Shown: positions 36,401-48,620 of the stretch, piece by piece | Numbering within the stretch: the first letter of the stretch is position 1 | Layout of the letters: the number at the start of each line of letters is the position of its first letter | From: Prinia subflava | Lineage: Eukaryota; Chordata; Aves; Passeriformes; Cisticolidae | Direction of reading: 5' to 3' | Length of the DNA: 64,000 nucleotides | NCBI RefSeq assembly: GCF_021018805.1 | Contig: NC_086248.1 | Span: forward strand, 60,707,985 to 60,771,984 | The notes under the pieces: generated by a model | Database searches by the model: none | Told to the model about the DNA's origin: nothing | The model's input: only the letters and a program-made list of their open reading frames with translations | Translations under genes and position numbers: made by a program

Positions 36401-39400
36401 TTACTGCTTATGTCACATGGTATAATGACAGTTTTCAGGATTTCCTACATATTAGAATACGTGAGGTTGGAATTCTGTTTTTATGATGCCTAGCACTCCT
36501 TTCTTAAGGGAAGTTAAATGGCAACTGCTCTCAGATTTTGGGTTATGTACAGCAGTCATTTTGATCTCTACATTGTCAAACAAATAAATATCAAAAGCAT
36601 TTTTAGTGCAGTTACTCTGTTTCATGCAGTGTTCTGGTGTGAAAGAACTAATTGCATATTACACATCTTTTGCATATATATATGAAAAACAGTATGACAG
36701 GAAAATATAAAAGAATTTGAGTATATGCTTACAGAGGGAAAACATGCATGGGTCTGTGTTTGTTTATATCTATCTTGCCTGTTTCATCTCCTAACGACAA
36801 GAACAGATGAGCGTGTTACTGCCATGAATTTACTGATGATCCACTACTGATAAGGAACCCATGAAGCAGTAAGTTGTGATGGAATTGTAAGGGATGGGAG
36901 GACCCCACAGAGAGGTCTCATAGGTTTCTCTGCAGTGAGGGTGCACTGAGCAGAGGTGTACACAATCTCAAATGTCGGTTTCTCTGGGAATTGTAATATT
37001 TGTTTCCTGGTGCAAACCTAAATATTTTTGTACTTTTCTGTCTTCTTGACTTTACAGAAATTGCCCCATAGCACACCTTTTTTTTCTCCTGATATGTGTA
37101 ATTCTGTTGTAAGTATTACATCTCACAAGGCTGATTGTTACTGCTTTTAGTTAGCTAATATTTTTTTCTCAGGGATTGGCCTTGTTCCCAGGATTTTGCA
37201 AAATATTTGCAAAGGGAGACTAAACCAGCAGGTCGGTCAATAGCACATCCAGCAATGTGTGTTGGACTCAGTGCTGGAGACGGTAATGATTTTTTTTTTT
37301 TTTTTTCAGTTGTTGTAAGTCAGCTTACCCAAAAGACTGACATTTACAAAATACTTTAAAAATTCAAGCAGGACAGATCTGTACCGCTAACCAGGTTTTA
37401 AGAACATGATGCATCATTGTGTTTTTATCTCAAACACTGGCTGACCAAGAACAGAGCTGCTTCAGCAAGCTGCGTCCTTGAGCCACTGTGTTGTCTGTAC
37501 ATGCTAATAAGGAGAATGAGGAGAATTAATAAGCAATTTGAGCTGCAGAATAGTTTCTTGAAACATCTTTTCAAATCTTTTTAACACAAAGTGGCATACA
37601 GAGTTATTCTATCATTTAAAGAGGGATCATTTTGTTACTTAATTTGTATTTTCAACCTAAAAATTGTGGCTTCAAAAATTAGACGGTTGATCTTTATTAT
37701 TCCTAGACCCAGTGAGCTGAGAGATAAATGACTGATACTGCAAAAAAAAGAAGCAATAAATGAAAGGGAAAGCCTAAGAAAAAGGGGATGCCAGATTTAA
37801 TGAATAATTACCATGGACTGGCTCACATGGTTTCTAGTTTTTATACAGGTCAAGCTGTGAGGCGATAGCATTTACTTAACTGAAAGGCCTGAGTAAGTAG
37901 TCTCAACAGCCTTTTTATGGAAAGTGAGGAAATTTCAGCTGATCTATCCTTAATTCATGAGACTGTCACACCTTTATTTCAGGCATAGATCCAGGGTCAT
38001 AATAAAGGTGTGTCTTTGGTCTATTTATTCAAGGATTGCCCAGGGAAACATGCCCAATACTCATTTGCTACAGACCTGAAACCTAGCCTGGAGTACATGC
38101 ATGATTGCAATTAAAATAAATAAAACTGGTGGCAGGTGGCAGAGAAAAAAAGGGAAGGAAGGGTTATTGCAGTTACCAAAGTTTTTTACCATAGTTCAGT
38201 GTGCATTTAAAACTGTGTACACCCTCAGTAAATCCTTGAAAACTGCCAGAAACTAGTGTGGGTCATGTAGGTTTGTCCCTGCTCCAACGAGAAGGACAAT
38301 TATTTGCCACAATTACTGAATCCTAATTACTTGAAAAGGATGGCAAAGGGAGGAGATGTTAAAGCTAGTTAAACTGGATTTCATAAAGATATTAATGACT
38401 ATAGCCATATTCATCTTTGAAATAAACTAAGGACTTTGAAAAATGAAAACTGGATTAACTTCCTATCACCTTTGTTTAAAAGATGAGTTTGGAACTGGTG
38501 GTGTGTGGGTGGGTGGGCTAATGGGAAAACCTTAAAAGCTGAAAATCTGCACTAGAAAAGGATTATGAGGGTGTATCTGCACCAAGCACTACTGCGTCCT
38601 CCTTTTTCCATGCTATGTAGGCTGTTTCCTATAGGCTGCTCAGCAAGATTGGTATGTGGAAATAGTAATTGGAATTACATTTGCACTGCTCTGCACCTGG
38701 GCTGATGAGACTGAGTTGTTGGAACTACAGAGCCGCTCCCTCCCCAGGACTGGAAAAAGTCACCGAATCCTGTGTTAGTCAGAGGGCAAAAATGAGTACA
38801 AGACCAAACAGTTTGAACTGGACACTGTGACGCGGTTTTGTCTTGGCACAGTTGAGCAAGCAGTGCACCCCAACAGCAAGGTGATTTGCTAGTAGTAATT
38901 CAAGAGGATGCCCCTGTCTTTCCTCATTTTTTTTAGATTCTGTTATCACAGGGAAGAGAGTCCTTTCTAAACTGATTGATTGTTACCAAACAGGGAAAAC
39001 AAAAGTATTGCAAAATGCAAGTTTTAACTTACACATTTGTTTTGTTTTGAGCATATTTTAGAAGAGCCAGAGGTATGCCTTTTTAGTAAGCAGGCAGTTG
39101 GCAAAAACCCTCTAGGTATCAGGGAAGCCCTGTGCTATAATTTTCCTAGAATAATAATGTCAAACAAATGACAATAGAAAGCCTATAAAATTTGCAGCCA
39201 GCTGGGCAAATTCTCATGTGAACCACAGAAACTGTAAGTGCCCATATAAAATATTTTGTCTTGATCAGAACTCCTCCAGTCTACTGCATCCCTTGGCAGA
39301 GTAGCTGCAACCTCCTCACCTGCCAGCTGCAAATAGTGGCTCCATGGGGTGAACTCTGAGGAGCTCCAGCCCAAGTCTCAGAGCAGTCGTAAGTGTGTGC

Positions 39401-41126
39401 TGTATTGAAAGTTTTTGCTTGGGTAGTTAAATGTAGATCGATGATGCTTCTCAGCATAAATGCTAACGGGATATTACATGGGAATCTGCATGCATCAGAA
39501 ATTATTATTAGTGCTTATTTTCAGATTCCCCCGAACAAGATGGAGAGGGCTTTTGTAACGTGTATCTTTTGTGAGTTAGTTTTTTTGTCCTTGTGTAATT
39601 GGTATTTAATATTCCGTTGTTTGGATAACAGTCTGGGCATTAAGCATGGCTGTAATTCCTCCTCTTAATGGTGTTCCACTTTTCATGACACTTGCTTAGT
39701 TTCATGTAATCCTGTCTCAAACAATGTCTTGATGGGCCAAGTCCTGGGCTGACCCGAGGACTGAACCAATGTTGAATATGGCTTTGAAGAAGACCAAATT
39801 ATAATAATTCCTTGTGTCATCTGATCACTAGGTTGTACAACTTTGTTCCAAAAAGGCTGTGTTCAGCATTGCACCTCAAGGGTTCTATCTATGTTTCAAC
39901 TCCTTTTTTCTTTGACAGGGAAGTAAAAATGACTGTATGTAATTTACTGTACGTCTCTTGGTTGCGGTGCAATATTCTTTGTCGAACTGGATCTGTATGA
40001 GTCCTTTATTGAGAAGCAAAACAGAACTACTGACAAAGTTTCATTACTTCTGACAAAATGAGACTCAAGGCTACTCCCCATCTTGTTTCAGGGTACTCCA
40101 CATGTTACTTATTGGGTCCTTCAGACTGACATGATGCTTATGAATTCTTTCATGTTATTCCATTCGACTGCTCAGTTATAGAATACTACATAAGCAGTAG
40201 TGGTCTTGTCCATAGCTGCCATTTTGGAGTCCATGTAAGTTGTGCAGGGAGGTGGGAAGTTCACCTTGTCGTGCCCTACTGGCCCATGCTGGCCAGCCCC
40301 AGAAGGCTGCGCTTGGACTGGGGCTGGCAGTGGGAAGCAGGCTGTGGGAAGGGTCAGTTGCCCAAGCATGCTTCAGCTGTGGGATACTCCTGCTTAAACC
40401 ACTAATTGTGTCTCATGTAATTGATCCGCAGTGTATGGTTAATGCACATGCTCCCTAGAATACTACCCCTTCATTTACCCCTTACCACTTACAATAGCCT
40501 TCTAGCCCAGAATTGCAGGATACTACAAGTGTGGTTTGAGTTTGTTTATTAAAAGCAAAAAGGTTGTTTGGTTCTTTTGATAAACTGGAAGAAAACTGAC
40601 CAAAGAACAGTGACCAAAAATTGCTTTCACATAGAAATTAAATGTGAGGCAAACAGCATTCAACTGTAGTGCTGTGTTTTGAGGAGCAGGAAGGGTGGAC
40701 TGGAGCAAAGATTCAGAGCAGTGCCTGGGGGAAAGCTGCTGTATCTGATATAGATATAAATAGGTACGTGAAATCAACGGTGCTTCATTTAAGAATCAAG
40801 TCTGCGTTTTTTAGTGATGCAGTGGATTTTTCACTGTAAAAGAAAAACACTCCACCTGCCCATGATATTTACATGTGTACACACTCAAAACAGCCAACTA
40901 AAATAGAAAATGGTAACTGCCACAAATAGGTATATAATGCAAAGTTCTTAATCAACATCATATTATCCTAAAGCAATAACGAATGTCTTGTTTATTTTTT
41001 ATGTATTGTCATGGAAGGGATATATTCTGAAGGCGATTAAGAGAAAGATGGTGCTTGCCTGATTCTTAAGGTAATGTTCTCTTTTGCTGGGGTGATGTGG
41101 GTGCTGATTGAAGTACACGAGCATTC
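30401..41126. other. AT-rich non-coding stretch, possibly intronic
   Basis: No gene or clear repeat family is recognised in about 10.7 kb. Minor items are a CA run near 31067-31077, an AT/GT low-complexity patch at 32891-32942 and a poly-T tract near 37291-37308. An imperfect inverted word with T- and A-runs lies near 35089-35110. The interval 39600-39860 has balanced composition and could be a conserved element. All reading frames are short and without domains. Its place after the CpG island would suit a first intron, but that is inference. Confidence 0.6.
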
Positions 41127-41140
41127 CCACTAGAGGGGAG
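41127..41140 (+). promoter_or_regulatory. CTCF-like site, one mismatch
   Basis: CCACTAGAGGGGAG matches 13 of 14 positions of the CTCF core CCASYAGRKGGCRS, with G in place of the C at position 12. The motif lies on the + strand. A single mismatch at a conserved position makes binding uncertain. Confidence 0.35.
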
Positions 41141-41165
41141 TCCACTCAACCTGGGTTGTAATGCA

Positions 41166-41199
41166 TTTTGTTTTGTTTTGTTTTGTTTTGTTTTGTTTT
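41166..41199 (+). repeat. (TTTTG)n pentanucleotide microsatellite
   Basis: About six to seven uninterrupted TTTTG units run through the interval. They are likely length-variable. Confidence 0.85.
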
Positions 41200-42201
41200 A
41201 AGCTCAACATGAGGAAAACATTGTCCCACATCTTGTTTCAGTTCTTTATGTTGTGTATCTTACCGTGTCAGCAGTTACTTGTCTCTTACTTAGCTTAGCT
41301 GTCTTATACAGGGAGGTGAAAATCCAAATGGGTGGACTAATGCAATGTTTCATTGTTGAACACAGTAGTAACAAAAAATACAGAGAATGTTTCCTTGTAT
41401 CATCTGCAAGGTGAGGACAGTTATTTATCACAGAAATGGGGTGATCATTCTTGAAAAAGTAGAAGCAGCTTTATCAGATCTATTCAGTAACATTTTTAAT
41501 TAGAATTGTTATCTATCTTCACTCCAAACCATTTTACTGTCTCTGTGAATCTTACATTTCCAAGCATAAAAGAAAATATTTCTATATGTGAAAGAGACTA
41601 AGAGTATGTTAAACTAGTTTAAACTTCTATTTTACTCTTTGATGTCAGTTTGTTCTTCCTCTCAGTTTCTTGGTGAAATGAAAGATTGAGTTTTGCACAT
41701 GTTGGTCATTGTGCTGTGTTAATTGATGTGTTTTGGAGTTGTGGCAGCTGTGAGCATTCTCTTGGCCCTGAGCAGGAGCTTCCTTAGCAGAGCCCAGATG
41801 TTGACAATAAGCGTGTGCTCTGCAGTGAGGGTCCTGGCACGTGAGGTGGCCTCTCTGCAGGTGAGGTGAGAGCAGAGCCCAAACTAAAACTTTGCCCGAT
41901 CTGTGCTGGGTTGGTGCAGGGTTTCCATGCCATCCCACTCATGTTGTGCTTCTGCGGGGCAGGGGACAGGCAGCCCTGGAAAGGCTCAGTGGGGCTGTCT
42001 ACCCAGCTGGGACCCTTGGGAAGGAGAGGGTGGAGGAAGGGACAGCAGGGCAAGGGAAACAGTGTACTGGGGCTGGCAAGGCATCAGCAACTCTGGTGGA
42101 TTCAAGGAGGAAGTCAGAGAAGAACCTTGTGGCACAAAGAAGTCTCCATTTTTCCCCTAATGAATCTCTACATTAGAAATGTAGCACAGTAATAAGCATC
42201 C
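41200..42201. other. Non-coding stretch before the CR1 copy
   Basis: No gene is recognised. The interval 41740-42130 is more GC-rich and gives overlapping frames on both strands (for example 41866-42192 plus) without recognisable domains. Confidence 0.55.
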
Positions 42202-42528
42202 ACTCTCTACAACTAGCTGAAATGTAGAACAACTGAGGTTGTATCCAGGTGGGGGTCAGCCTCTTCTCCCAGGCAACAAGTGACAGGACAGAAGGACATA
42301 GCCTCAAGCTCTGCTGATGGAAGTTCAAGTTGCACATTATGAAGAATTTCTTCACTGAAAGGTGGTCAGGTGTTGGAATGGGCTGCTCAGGGAGGTGGTG
42401 GAATCACTGTTCCTGGAAGTGTTAAAGAAACAACTGGCGTGGTACTTGGTGCTGTGGTCTGGTTGACATGGTTGTGTTCCATCAAAGGATCTTGGAGCTC
42501 TTTTCCAACCTTTATGATTTTCTGATTA
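42202..42528 (+). mobile_element. CR1 LINE 3'-end fragment
   Basis: The sequence follows the known CR1 3' terminus. It begins at a CTCTACAACTA word, passes through GAGGTTGTA, TCTTCTCCCAGGCAACAAG, a worn AATTTCTTCACTGAAAGG and GGAATGGGCTGCTCAGGGA. It ends in TTTTCCAACCTTTATGATT, followed by the degenerate ATTCTRTG-type 8-base tail. CR1 is the main autonomous retrotransposon of birds, and most copies are 5'-truncated like this one. It carries no reverse-transcriptase frame and cannot move by itself. The divergence indicates an old copy. Confidence 0.9.
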
Positions 42529-42774
42529 ATGGGACTGGAAGTAGCATATGGGATATGTGACTACGTAACACCGAATAAACTGAGTGAGTTCAAAGAAGTT
42601 TTTGGGGTCTATCCAGTGGTGGTAGCCAGATGCTGTACCAAAACAGTAAGGCTGGTGAAAATGAGCATTCACACTTCAGATGTGTACTACATTAACCCTA
42701 ACCAAGATGCTTCTGATAATGGAGTGACTTTTTTCAGAAGCCACCTGAGCGTCTGAGTAGGGCACTGTATTGTG

Positions 42775-42965
42775 ACAAGCAGTCATACAGTTATTTCCAA
42801 TCCAATGGTTGATTATTCTTTTTGGCCCTGGGCAAGTCACTTAACCCTCTGTCTGTTTCTTCATCTGTAAAATATATTATGGATATTTATCAGTCTCACC
42901 AGGACTGATTGTTTAATATTTATAAAGTGCCTAAAGGATTAGAGCTTAATATAAGGAGCTAATAT
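42775..42965 (+). mobile_element. MIR-type SINE, worn copy
   Basis: The core CTGGGCAAGTCACTTAACC, followed by TTTCTTCATCTGTAAAAT and a later TTTATAAAGTGCCTA, matches the conserved MIR core and tail. MIR elements are tRNA-derived core-SINEs that were active early in amniote history. Copies in birds are few and strongly diverged. Ends are approximate. Confidence 0.75.
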
Positions 42966-43261
42966 GTATCATATCATTTTAGATTGATTTTATTTACTTG
43001 GATTTTTTTTCCTACCTCCTATTGAATGAGATGCTGTTTTCTTACTGCCTTTCCTAATTAGCTGGACAGGTCACAATTGGGTAACTCCAGGTTCATTTTC
43101 TTCATTTATCCCTAGTTCCTATGAATGCTGTATTTCCCTCCTGCTTTTTTTTTTCTCTCCTTCCTTTTTTAATTTAGAGATGAAGCAATACCATATGTTG
43201 CAAGATCATGACATAAATATATTTAAATTCTGCCATCATTGTTAGTTTATCAGCCTTTCCA

Positions 43262-43291
43262 TTATAAACCCTCTTGTTCAGGGGTTTATAA
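43262..43291. repeat. Perfect 10-base inverted repeat
   Basis: TTATAAACCC and GGGTTTATAA are exact reverse complements around a 10-base spacer. It lies between two MIR copies. No function is known. Confidence 0.65.
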
Positions 43292-43489
43292 CTGTGGCAT
43301 TATAACATGCTTCAGGGTGAAACTTCGCATTCATTTTTTTCCCCTCTTGATTTGCTTTAAATCCTTCACTCTTCTTAAGTTAAACTGGAGATTAGATACA
43401 TTAGTTATAGTTACACTACTTGTATAAATTATAATGCAGCGGTAGGCATTCTAAATAGGATGCAAATCAGAGAAATAGATAATTTCCTA

Positions 43490-43715
43490 GTTGTGAGCCT
43501 GAGAGTAGAGATCTGGGATTTTTTCCATGAGTGTGTCCCTGGCTTGGCACATAACTACTAAAAAATTATTTAACCTCTTTCTGCCTCGCTCTTCTCTCTA
43601 TATATTGATGACATTTCTGACTTCACTGGTGTATTGGGAAGCTTAATTAATTAGAATTCGTAAAAGAGCGAGATTCTCAGGTGAAAGGCGCCAAAGTGTG
43701 AAGTATTTTTAACGA
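43490..43715 (+). mobile_element. Second MIR-type SINE, worn copy
   Basis: The words TTATTTAACCTCTTTCTGCCTC, GCTTAATTAATTAG and then GAGATTCTCAGGTGAAAGGC follow the order expected of a MIR-like element in sauropsids, from core through to tail. It is more diverged than the neighbour at 42775-42965 and has the same orientation. Ends are approximate. Confidence 0.6.
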
Positions 43716-46700
43716 TCCAATGAGGAATCGGTGTGCCTGCTTTCCTGTGTCTGCTCCTGTTGTTGCAGATTAGTGCATATCAACTCTAGAGGTGTGCAGT
43801 GTGTGGCAACCAGCAAGGGCTTTGATCTGGAACACCACTCGGTGGCCTGGCAGCCTGCTTTCCTCAGGCTTTCAGACGTTCACTGTATCTCTCAGCCAGT
43901 TGGTCTCGGCCTTTGCCTGGGGAGCTTGTGTTCCCTGAGTTCTGTTTTTTAAACAATTCTCTAGCACAAGACAGGACAGCAGCCTGCAACCAAGCTTCCC
44001 CTTGTTGCTGTTCCACTTGGTGCTGGTGCAGAGGTACCCAGCCTGCTTAGAAACCAATAGGAGGGGAAGAGATTGGATGTTTTCCAGCTTTTTTTTTTTT
44101 TGCAGGGACTTACTATGGCAGATCATTCAGGCTGTGCTCAGGCAGCTTTTTGGTGTAATCAGAACTCTGTATGGAGAAAACTGTTCCAGCTGTGGTACAG
44201 TAAGTTCTGGGACACTGACAGGTACTCTTGACATCATTCAGGTGGAGAAACCTTGTTTGTGTCATGAAGGATGCTCTCCTACTTTTCTAACTTAGGGATT
44301 TCTATTGTCAGCTGTTAGTTTTGCACATCCTATCATGTGCAGGTTTCCTAGGGTTGATCCGGACTGGCACCTTCATTTACAGATCTCTTCTTTGCCTGGA
44401 CTGTGGTGCTGTGCTCAGGAGAGAGAGGTTCTTGGTGGTGGCTAAATTTGAAATTATCTTTCTCCTTATAATTTCAGGTTGAAGTCTTGGCCTCCGAGGA
44501 TGCTACATTTGGACACAAGGTGTGTTGTTTGGTGCAGTTTTGTTACATAGGTCCCAACAATATGAGTTGTTGACAATTTTCAACCTGAGAATTGAGGATC
44601 ATGTGACTTGCATCCATCAATTCAGAAACTTTCCCTTGTGTGTGGTAATCTGAGAATGTCACACAGGCTGTCTTAACCCTTTCCTTGGTACAAAACTTGT
44701 GAGCAAGTTTGACTTGCAGAAACCCACATGGAAACATGTAAGGTCAGCTTAGCAGTAGTTTTAAAGATTGGACTTGCCCAAATGCTGAATTTGTTCTTGT
44801 TCTATGGATTTGCAGCTCAGAAATTGTACTTGTTGTCTGCTTGGTAGTCTGCTGAGTAAGCCACTTTGTTCAGGCCCTTTTTCACAGAGCATCTCAAGCA
44901 GGAAGCAGTTCATTGAGCAGCTGCATCATCCTGTGTTCAACTGTAGATCAGCGCGTGGCGGGCAGTAGTGTGTGTTGGAGAGAACTTCAGAGCTGCCCAG
45001 CTCCATGGATGGGCTGTGTCCTACTTAGTGCCCAAGTTTGTCTGGCCTTGTGGTGATGACCATGTTTTAACAGAGCGCTAATAGCAGATGATTTTCATCA
45101 GGGCAGATTGCGTGTAGGCTATATCCAGTGAGCTAGGAAGAGAGTGGATGGGGAAGGGGAAAAGGAGACTGTAGGAGCAGTAGGCTAAATCATGACAGTG
45201 AAGAGTTTCCTGCTGCTGAAGGCCCATATGCTGTGATACTACTGCAGGTGAAAAAATAACAGTGCTGTTACTATTAAGGTAAAAAGGAAAAGCAAGAAAA
45301 TATTAAATAAGTTCTCTGGGTTTATTTGGAATAAGTAAAATTAACCAGCAGGAAAAAAAAGCTTTAAAAGTACTTAAATATTCACGATGCCAGAATTTAC
45401 ATTGTGTGTGTATTGTACATTTTTATGTTGATATGTGATAAGTGATTTCAATAAATTATTAGAAAACAAACAGAGCTACTCTGGTATTATTGGAAGTATA
45501 TAATGTATGGTAGTCTGCAGTATTTTCTGATTTTTATTTAATACCCAGCAAGCATACAGAATATTCATTGAATATTTAATAAACCTGGAGGGTCAGCTCT
45601 TGAGATCTCATCTCCATAATCCTTCAGACTAGGTGGGTAAATAGAAATATTACTGATGATTATTGTAGCCAGTCACTCTTGGTGCTAAAAAAAAGCACTG
45701 TGGAGGAGGCTTCTAAGTTTTTTTCATGGCTAGATTTACAAGGTGTTTTTATGTCTTGTCATCCTGATGGACATCCTTTGAAACTCCTTTTTATTACAAA
45801 AACTTTTAAGAGTTTTCTGTTGCTAAGCTTCAGCTTTACAAAACTGAATCAGTACTGTTGCCAGCTCTGAATATCAGTGTTCAGAGTCCCAAGCATCTTT
45901 TGTCCTAAGCTGCATCTTCAGAACCATCAGGATCTTTTAAACTCTCTTACAATACTAGCTTTATGATATATAGTGAACTATGTATGTCTAGGAATGTCAT
46001 GTGCTTTTTATCAATCAAAAAGATAGTTAAATGTATCATCCAAAACTTGTTAATCCCAGAATTTATTTTTGCTGTCTATTTAGAGATGATGCAAAAGCAC
46101 TTTCTTCCCTTCTCTCCCTTACAAGATGCTTTCTTTACTGTCTGTCTCAATGACAAATAAATGGTAGTCTTTGTTGCATTAACAGACGAGTTGGTATGCC
46201 AATAGTGAATGTGTATAAGCAAAATTTTTAAATGAAAACCAGTGAATTTTATAAATTAGAAAGTAAGTTGAATACCTGATAACACAGCTGAGAAGGATGT
46301 AAGGTTAAGGATTTGCACCATGCAATGCTTTCCTTGGTACCTGCTTTTAGCTGGAATTTTCCTCCAGGGCTGTTGTAGATTGTTGAGGGGAGCTGTCATT
46401 TTTGGGTTTGAGTGTAGCATATGTCTCAGCTTGAAACATTGTAGAGCCCCTCTGTATGCAAGAGCAGAAGCATGGTTTGCTGCAGAGGATGACTCTTCTT
46501 TTGGCTGCATCCATGCCACCTATCCTTAGATGCCACTTAGTTTTAAGCTGTTGACAGGCTGTGTTGCCTGTAGATACATGCAAGAATAGTGTCTTTTAAG
46601 CAAGGATATTTGTAGACTAGTGAAAGAATGTACAATGTCATTTGTTATTCTTAAATTCTCTGTGATTTCAGTCGCATGGTAAATATGCATACTGGCAGCA

Positions 46701-47976
46701 AATGGGGCTGTTTCCCAGGTAAAGGGCCTGAATGAGGCATCAGAACATTGTTCAGCTTTGCTGGAGTTCTCATTGGCAAAGTGAAGACCTGGTTGATGTA
46801 GTGGGCCCTTGAAGGGTTGAATCTTCGATGATGATCATCATCCTCAGAAGTGTTTGTAGAAATCAGCTACAGGTTGCTTTTGATGCAAGTTATGCATATA
46901 GATTTAGACAAAATAATTCTTAGTTTAGAAAATCAAGTGAAAACAAAAGAAATTGTGTCAAATTGTCAAAATACCCAGGGAAAAGACAGCTTGAAACACC
47001 AAATCCTATCTTGACTCATTAAGCATGGAAGAGGTGCAAAGTGCAAATCATGACGAGTAATCCTTAAAAATGTTTCCTCCCCTTCAACTTTTAATAAGTA
47101 AACAGTCTTCTCCAAACAAATGTAGGACATAAGGAATTTATTAAAGTAAAAATTACATTTTAATATGAACTTATTTTCCTTTTGTGCATATGTGAGACCA
47201 GTACTGTTTAAAAGGCCATAAAAATCTAAGCACATTTTCGAGCAGTTTGAAAAGGAGTTGTGATTTGTTAAGTACAAATATGTACAGATTTGATTGCATC
47301 TCTGTCCAAAGCTTTCTTTTGGTTGAATAGAAGGAAGTAAACCCATTCAGCTTTCTGTGCAACTAATTTTACAGAAAGAGGATGCTGTTGGTGTGCTGTA
47401 ACAACTTTTTCAAAGATGGTAGATGTGGTGATCAATTTAATTTACACATTTATTTGTGTGTGTGCTTGAATGTGTGTTTGTTTTTAAAGAAAAAAAAACC
47501 TTCCAGCTTTTGGCTGGTTCTTTTGTTTCAATATTTAGAAGGGTTGTGATGTATGCATGGTTACATATGGAGAGATGTAGGGGGAATGACCCACATAGGA
47601 AATCATGAACAGCTGATAGGTGATCTGGGAACAGGCTTAACAGTTATGCCTGGTTTGTTCAAATTCTGCTGAGGATAAACTTACATTTATAATAAGTTCC
47701 TTCAAAACCATAGCTGCCAAGAAAGTAACGTAGAGTAAGAATGAATAGATGGAGTGATATCTGCCTGAGTCTGCAGTCAACACACAGGAATGTATTTCAA
47801 AGTTGGAAACTCTCTGACTCCCATTAATCTTACTAAAGCCTAATGATGACGTGTAAAATACTAACAGTACCAATTTATTTTGTGTTTATTTTAGCTGAGT
47901 AGGAACTTATATTTTAGCAGATGGGACCAGTGTTCGCAGATGGCAGAGAAAATAGGAGGAATAAAAAGATGAAGGG
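43716..47976. other. AT-rich non-coding stretch
   Basis: No supported gene is seen. A poly-T tract lies near 44089-44101. One splice-flanked 42-base candidate exon at 44478-44519 is discussed in the findings. All other frames lack recognisable content. Confidence 0.6.

Positions 47977-48018
<42 letters not shown>
47977..48018 (+). repeat. Uninterrupted poly-A run of 42 bases
   Basis: Forty-two A bases follow GAAGGG with no interruption, the longest homopolymer in the window. It could be slippage or an assembly-sensitive tract. It could also be the tail of a recently retroposed transcript, but no retrocopy is recognised upstream. Confidence 0.85.
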
Positions 48019-48020
<2 letters not shown>

Positions 48021-48416
48021 TGCCCAGGGCAGAAGTAAAAGGTGTAAAATGTTTAACCATTTTGAATGATGCTGATTTAAAGACCAAGGCAATGAACAAA
48101 TAAAAATAGGAGTGTGGGAGTTTTTTAAATCCTCCTAAGAGATTCAGATGCTCAATTTCCATTAGAACCTTTTTATCCCTGAGGTAGAATTGAAAATCTT
48201 AGTCTGAAAGGTTGGTTATTATATAAAGATTTAACCCACATTTTATTGTTGTAGGAGCTGCGTGTTGGCATCAGTTGGAATTACGGTGTCAAATGCAGTA
48301 GCACAGGATTCATACAGGCTGCAAATGGTCTCTGGCCCTATCTAGAGAACAGGATGCCTGACTTTTTAAATATCTGTGCTCGGTTTACTCTCCCTCCCTT
48401 TCCCTAAGGCTTTTAC

Positions 48417-48620
48417 CGTCAGCATCCGCCTGACCCAAATACCGTAGGGCAGGGGAGGCTTCGTTGGGCTAAGCCTGGTGAGATCACCTCGTGCACATGT
48501 CCCAGCGTGTCCCGGACTGTGCGGTGCCATGAGCCGCGCTGGCAGCGCCGGCCACGGAGCCCGCCCTCCGCAGCTAATGCCGAGGTGCAGCCATCCCAGC
48601 TTAGTGCTGCGTTAATAGAA
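48417..48620. promoter_or_regulatory. Small CpG cluster
   Basis: About 200 bases contain many CpGs, especially 48501-48585 with words such as GAGCCGCGCTGGCAGCGCCGG, against AT-rich flanks. It is too short for a classical island. It may be a CpG-rich enhancer, a minor promoter or a decaying island. Overlapping frames on both strands are not recognisable. Confidence 0.4.
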
